From Fagopyrum homotropicum (Eukaryota > Streptophyta > Magnoliopsida > Caryophyllales > Polygonaceae), in contig BSWB01000006.1 of the NCBI GenBank assembly GCA_033239125.1, positions 119,520,242 through 119,584,241 on the forward strand: a stretch of DNA of 64,000 nt. Reading direction: 5' to 3'. The translations under genes were made by a program, and so were the position numbers. Every line of letters starts with the position of its first letter. The first letter of the stretch is position 1. Positions 58,889-64,000 of the stretch are shown here, in pieces. A model generated the notes under the pieces. It searched no databases and was not told the origin of the DNA. It saw only the letters and a list, made by a program, of their open reading frames with translations.

Positions 58889-61313
58889 GTGGTGCTTGGG
58901 AGTTGAAGAATAATGTATGGGAATACATTGGTGATGTTACAAGCAAACCTCTTGCTGTAGATGTATCTTGCACATTTGAGGATTTAAAACATAAGGTTTC
59001 AACGTAGTTTGGGATATGTGAATCCGACTTTGATGTAAAATTGTCATACAAGAATCCATTCAATCCTGCACTCAAGCCATTTGACGTCACCACAACGGTT
59101 GATTTGGAAACATTTCTCCAAATAAATGGGATGCAACAGTTCATGTGGTGTGTGCCAATGTGTGTGACGACAATTTGTGTTCATAAGCCTAACAATATTG
59201 TGACATTGGATGAGGTACATAATGCAGAACATAATATGAACGAGTGTCTGCAGCTTGATTTATGTACATATTCATCAAATGTGTCAGTGACAGTCGAAGA
59301 AGATCTTACGCCGGGTGACCCACTTGCGATAGTGCCTCGTGTAGATACATATGTACCAGATGTGCATGATTATGAGCTTGCGTTGGGAAAAACATATTCT
59401 TCAAGGTAGAGTTAAAGAATACTTTGTGTTTGCATTCAATATCCGAATGTTCCCAGTATAGGATTGTTAAGTCAAAAAGAAGGCAGTAACAGCAAGATGT
59501 ATTGACGAAGAATGTAAATGGAGGGTTCGTTTCACTAAGCTTGGGGAATCAAGTTATTTTACAACAACAAGGTATGTGTCCACACACACATGTTCGTATC
59601 ACATGAGGAGAGCTGGTAACAAGGGAGCTTCCTATCAAGTAATTGCAGACAAAATAAAATCAATGTATGTTGTACATTCTAACTGAACCTGATGTTCTTA
59701 ACTGTAAATTGTGTACTAATTTGTGTACACAATGTTTATGTAGGTACGGCAACTCGAAGAAGTTACCTCCGGTTAATCAGATAGTCACTGTTATGAAGAG
59801 TTTACATCAAATAGATGCTAGTTATTGGAAGTAATGGAAAGCACAGGAAGCCGTGAAGAACATGATTAGAGGAACTTCAGAAGATAATTATAGCTCCATC
59901 CCTGCATATTTGTATATGTTAGAGGAAGTGAATAATGGTACAGTTTCTGCCCTTGTACTTGATGAGGAAAATCGTTTCAGATATGTATTTGTCGCGTTTG
60001 GTCAATCTATCAGAGGCTTTGGTGCAATGCGAAAGGTACAATACTTTTAATCATGACAATATGTAGTAATTTCTAATATATTATGTATTTGAAATGTGTA
60101 CATTTTTGATAAATCTGTAGGTTATCACGGTGGATGGCACACATTTAAGTGGAATATATGGAGGGGTGTTGCTCGTTGCAACTGCGCAAGATGCAAATCA
60201 ACAAATCTATCCCATTGCTTTTGGAATTGTTGATAGTGAGAATGATGCGTCGTGAGATTTCTTTTTTAATAATTTAAGTCGTATCATTCCGGATAACAAG
60301 GAACTTGTGTTTGTTTCCGATCGACATAATTCTATAAAAGAAGGGTATATTATCGAACTATCGTTTGGCGTTTCATGGTTACTGTATTTGGCATCTTAAG
60401 AGGAACCTGCGAAAGCGGACAAGATCGAACCGTATACTACAAATGTTTATTGAAGGGGCGAAGAAATGCAGAGAATCTGACTGCATTGAACTACTTAGGC
60501 AAATATCATTGGTATGTGTTGTTACATAATGGCTTCATTTGTTCATTATTTATACAATATGTATACTTATATTAATAAATATGTACAAGAAAAGCCAAAG
60601 GCTGGAGAGTTGCTTACTGAGATGGGGATATCAACGTGGGCTCGTTCGTTATCTCCTGGAAAAAGGTATAACATAATAACTAGTAACAACGCCGAGTGTG
60701 TTAACGGCATAATGAAAGAAGGGAGGGAATATCCAGTGTTAGCAATGCTGGATGAAATCAGGCAATTTATGTCACGGTGGTTTGCGGAGCTCCGTAAAAA
60801 ATCGCAATCTTGTGTGGATGTTTCCACACCAAAAGTTGAGGCTATCATTCAAAAAAGGTTTATTGAAGCAGGTTCTTACTTTGTATACACACTTGACGCA
60901 GAGAGGATGGAGTTTGAGGTAAAAAGGGCGGATGAACATGTCATTGTTTGTTTGCAAATGAAGACTTGTGCCTGCAAAGAGTTTGATATAGAAGAGATAC
61001 CATGCATACATGCAATAGCTGCATCAAAACATGTAGGTATGAGTCATTCTTATCTTGTAAGTAAATATTATTTCACGGAATATTGGAGGTCTGGATATGC
61101 AGAGATTATTTACCCGGTGCCGAGCAAGTCAGATTGGGATATACCGGTATACGTTTCAAATATTGCTTGTGAGCCCCTGTTGAAGCGTAAGAGGTGTGGA
61201 AGGATGCCAAAGTCCAAATTTTGTGCATCTTGGGAACAATGGTCTAAGAGAAAATGTAGTTGTTGTGGCTTTAGTGGATACACTAAGAAGACTTGTGTAA
61301 ACCAGCCGAAATA
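58889..61313 (+). pseudogene. Mutator-like (MuDR family) transposase, decayed
   Basis: Domains in order: N-terminal part (GAWELKNNVWEYIGDVTSKP, ELALGKTY); MuDR DNA-binding part (CLHSISECSQYRIVKSK, then TARCIDEECKWRVRFTKLGE, VSTHTCSYHMRR); catalytic core with ITVDGTHLSGIYGGVLLVAT, QIYPIAFGIVDSENDAS and LVFVSDRH (two of the catalytic acidic residues); HGYCIWHLKRNLRKRT; NNAECVNGIMKEGREYP; SWIM zinc finger CACKEFDIEEIPCIH; and a final zinc knuckle CSCCGFSGYTKKTC, where the usual His is Tyr. Broken by a TAG at 59006, frame changes near 59395 and 59480, TAA at 59832, TGA at 60254 and a frame change near 60350. The long frame 60514-61313 remains open. The enzyme would excise or insert the element. 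Confidence 0.92.
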
Positions 61314-61642
61314 GCCAAGTTATTTGATAATTGAAAAGTATGTAGGCTTGTGAACAAACATTATAATGTTCGCAATTCAACATTGTACTCCGTATAGTTT
61401 TTGTGTGAGTTTGTTATCAACATTATAAATATTGCCTTCTTTTTATATATACATACGTTGTTTTTTAACAATATAAATGTTACAGATTGATAACAAGGGT
61501 CTAAGAGAAAATGTAGTTGATGTGGCTTTAGTGGACACACTAAGAAGACTTGTGTAAACCACACGAATTATTCAATTTATTTGAAAATTAAAAAGTATGT
61601 AGGCTTGTGAACAAACAGTAGTTGTTTGCAAATTCAAAATTA
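61241..61642 (+). repeat. Duplicated last segment of the transposase, shift 257 bp
   Basis: 61241-61385 is repeated at 61498-61642 (GGTCTAAGAGAAAATGTAGT at both starts). The second copy keeps the zinc-knuckle His (GFSGHTKKTC), changed to Tyr in the first, but has TGA in place of a Cys codon. Confidence 0.85.
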
Positions 61643-61701
61643 TATGTATGTAGCTGTACTATTAAGAGTAATTTGGTGAAATCAAGACAATATATAAATA
61701 A

Positions 61702-61702
<1 letters not shown>

Positions 61703-61775
<73 letters not shown>
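61703..61775. repeat. Compound microsatellite (CA)n(TA)n
   Basis: About 22 CA units (61703-61748) run directly into about 13 TA units. The long frames called across it on either strand are low-complexity artefacts. Confidence 0.97.
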
Positions 61776-61776
<1 letters not shown>

Positions 61777-62091
61777 CTCATACGCTATTGTGTTCAAAAT
61801 TTATAAGGTTATTGCGAATCAATATATACAAATTGAATTCAAACGGCATTGTGTACATAATTTATATGCGTGTGTGTACGGTTATATGTTATGTATGTAT
61901 ATTGTTACTGAGTTGTGTACTTCATTTTAATATAAAAAATTGGCATTTATGTACATATATAATGAATAAGTTAATAAACTGAACAAGTATGACTTGCTAG
62001 AATGTTTAACTTACTTCATTATGTCAAAGGAACACGTGCAATGAATATCAAACCATTATACACAACCATGTGTATAATAGCTAAGGGTCAT

Positions 62092-62287
62092 AATAAAAAC
62101 AAGCAGTAACATTGAGTTCTTTGTGTTTTGGTTACATAAACCATTATATAATCGGATGTTTTTCAATTCTCATCAAACCATTCGCGCCATAAAAAAAACA
62201 AGCAGTAACATGGAAGTCTTGGTGTTTCGGTTACATAAACCATTACATAATTGGATTTTTTCTATTCTCATCGAACCATTCGCGTCA
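62092..62287. repeat. Tandem duplication, unit about 99 bp
   Basis: Units share ACAAGCAGTAACAT, GGTTACATAAACCATTA and ATTCTCATCRAACCATTCGC. The right unit overlaps the C-terminal coding end of the Ulp1-like gene, so the duplication involved the last codons and 3' flank of that gene. Confidence 0.8.
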
Positions 62288-62299
62288 TTCCCTGGTGAA

Positions 62300-63900
62300 C
62301 ACAACATTTGCCAATTTCTCTCCATTTGCTTGGACAGATTCATCGCTAATAGCACTCAAATCTTTACGTCTAGATGCTAAGTACTGTATGTACTTCAGAG
62401 TGAATATGCCACAGCTTCCCCTGTGCTCAAAAAAGTGCACATAATTACAAAGTATGTAGTATTATATGGATAACTACATAATTGAAGTACACAACACGTA
62501 CCCATCAACGTTGCTGTTCAACACCAGTCTTCCTAATCACCTTGAGTGGCCCCTTTAGTCGATTTCCAAGCCTTTTGTGCTTGCCATGTACTCCAAGAAG
62601 TTGAGGGAGCATAACAGCCATGGGCTCAAGAAGGTTATATAGTTTGTCATCCTTTGTATAGTGTATCTGTGGATCAAATAATATATATACACCACATACG
62701 GAAATCAATTTCAAGAGCAACCCAATGGGATTCTAGGAGATTGAATGGTGAATATATCACATCAACATCATATAACGTCTTTCTGAACATCTGTGGACTG
62801 TCCCCAGAAATAACGTCATGCATGCTTTGATTGAAACTTGGCTTCGAGTCTTTCATAGTAAGATGCTTTTCAAATACTGTACGGTTGTATGCCCTAGACC
62901 AAACAGATGAAAGAACAACAATCTTGGCGAAGTGTTCAGGATTTTCGACAATGCTCTTCCGCATATTCATTTAAATCTCATCTATAGCCTGTGACAATCA
63001 TTATAACTGGAATCAAACATAAATATACGTATTTTGTGTGTACATACGAGCAATTACAAAACTGAATATTTCAATATGTACTGAAAATGCATAAATATGT
63101 ATTGAAAACTTATACATACCTCGTCTTTTATCCAGCCGCCTTGTTTCAAAATGTCCTGAATGGATGCTCTAGATATGTTCTTAATATAACCCCTAATCAT
63201 ACCTTGATCGTCCTTGTTCTTCACCCAGTTATAAAGTTTTTGACGATCAATTGTTTGTAGCATGCTCATTGGTGGTTCTTTCGGTAGTTTCACATTTTTC
63301 CTGAACGGGTACGCTTGTATTTACTATCTTTAGGAACCCTTAGTCCGACCCTTCGAATAGGCTCGTCTATATTGATGTCCTGTTTTAACACAATGATAAA
63401 CACTATTACATATATTTTTAATATGTCATATAATGTATCATATTCAGTTACATAACAGTACAACTATATTACATATTCTACATTGTTTTCGGGCTATGGA
63501 CTAAATACTTGTGTTGTTCATACCTCGCTAGAACCACCACCTATCTCTTGAACAGAAGCATCATCTGCGGTATCCTTTGGAGATTTGACAACACTTTTTT
63601 CAGTTGGGACTTGCCCTCTTGTATCAAACGATTGGGCTATAAGGTCTTTTACAAGGTTTTTGATTTTGTTCTCGCTCCTCTTGCTTGCCATGTACACAGT
63701 TTGTCTATCTTATCGTATAGAGTTCCAAGATCCTTTGCATATGTTGTCAAATCATCAAGCATAAGACCTTGCTGTTCGACCTTGTCTCCAATTGCTTTCT
63801 GATCCCGTTCAATAGATTCCAACTTTGCCATTATTTTTGCAACCCAATCTGGTTGAGTTACTTCATTTTTGATAGGTTAATCAATATATTATGTACTGTT
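62300..63900 (-). pseudogene. Ulp1/C48-type cysteine protease of the Mutator-like element, decayed
   Basis: Minus strand, read right to left: a coiled-coil-like start (63831-63649, AKLESIERDQKAIGDKVEQQ); a linker with KSPKDTADDASVQEIGGG (63600-63530); basic text RVPKDSKYKRTRSGKM (63350-63300); KLYNWVKNKDDQGMIRGYIK and ASIQDILKQGGWIKDE (63280-63120); then the protease core with SPFNLLESHWVALEIDFRMW (catalytic His), IYII and DPQIHYTKDDKL (Asp), and HRGSCGIFTLKYIQYLASRR (catalytic Cys) near 62425-62370. The triad is still readable. Damage: stop TAA near 62967, a one-base frame change near 62685, and a TGA near 62307. The gene converges on the transposase, the arrangement known for Ulp1-bearing plant MULEs (Kaonashi-type). 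The 5' end may lie beyond the window. Confidence 0.82.
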
Positions 63901-64000
63901 ATTAACACAAACTGAAACTAACCTAGAACCATCATCTTTGGCATGTTTTCCAGTTTATGTACTTCATAATGTACATAACTAAACTAACCTTGAACTCTCC
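63901..64000. other. Right edge, inside the Mutator-like element
   Basis: AT-rich text without a clear exon. The right terminal repeat of the Mutator-like element was not reached. Confidence 0.4.

Noticed and set aside
61588..61930. Frames crossing the CA/TA microsatellite
   Set aside because: The translation is a run of Cys-Val, Thr-His and Ile-Tyr from the dinucleotide repeat.
1..64000. A previously undescribed defence or biosynthetic gene system
   Set aside because: Apart from the laccase and the RPA-like fragment, all recognisable coding sequence belongs to known transposon families; nothing supports a new system.

Overview
The window is nuclear DNA from a flowering plant, most likely a eudicot. 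Evidence: genes split by short AT-rich GT-AG introns, a laccase with the standard six-exon plant structure, and dense plant-type transposable elements (copia, Athila-like and chromovirus LTR retrotransposons, three CACTA elements, Tourist-like elements, a Mutator-like element, Helitron-like repeats). I cannot name the species. Nothing prokaryotic is present (no operons, ribosome binding sites or CRISPR).

Layout. 0.2-1.2 kb, minus strand: a four-exon gene or gene fragment with a replication protein A-like (RPA1/DUF223-type) OB fold. 1.2-4.9 kb: no gene; a loose cluster of a GTCATCGAG motif at 1.7-2.5 kb. 4.9-8.9 kb: two decayed minus-strand copia elements. 9.0-10.0 kb: a 1-kb non-autonomous PIF/Harbinger-type element with a TAA target duplication. 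10.0-11.9 kb: gene-free. 11.9-15.1 kb: a broken laccase copy followed by an apparently intact laccase of 581 residues, the one gene here that looks fully functional for the plant. 15.6-15.9 kb: three diverged direct repeats.

16.2-29.9 kb is a nest: an outer CACTA element (16243-29928) holds an LTR without visible internal region (17811-26208), which holds a second CACTA element (18617-24232, perfect 13-bp ends, CAT target duplication). That one carries the catalytic part of a Ulp1/C48-type cysteine protease and a small MITE.

30.0-50.4 kb is a second nest: two copies of a Helitron-like repeat. One copy holds a 1-kb foldback element. The other is split by a diverged LTR, which is itself split by a 14.6-kb minus-strand LTR retrotransposon (34242-48802, target duplication AGAAG, tRNA-iMet type primer site, chromodomain remnant). 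Inside the latter sit an Athila-type LTR plus partial gag (37.5-40.3 kb) and a third CACTA element in the 5' LTR (43896-47532).

50.7-56.7 kb: pieces of a plus-strand gypsy element (polyprotein tail, LTR-like promoter and leader, gag) and a plus-strand copia pol with an in-frame 44-codon duplication in RNase H. 58.9 kb to the right edge: a Mutator-like element with a decayed transposase on plus and, convergent to it, a decayed Ulp1-like protease gene on minus; it runs off the window.

I found no convincing new biological system. The most interesting points are the depth of nesting with readable insertion order, Ulp1-like proteases in two unrelated transposon classes within 40 kb, and a laccase duplication caught as a decaying tandem copy.
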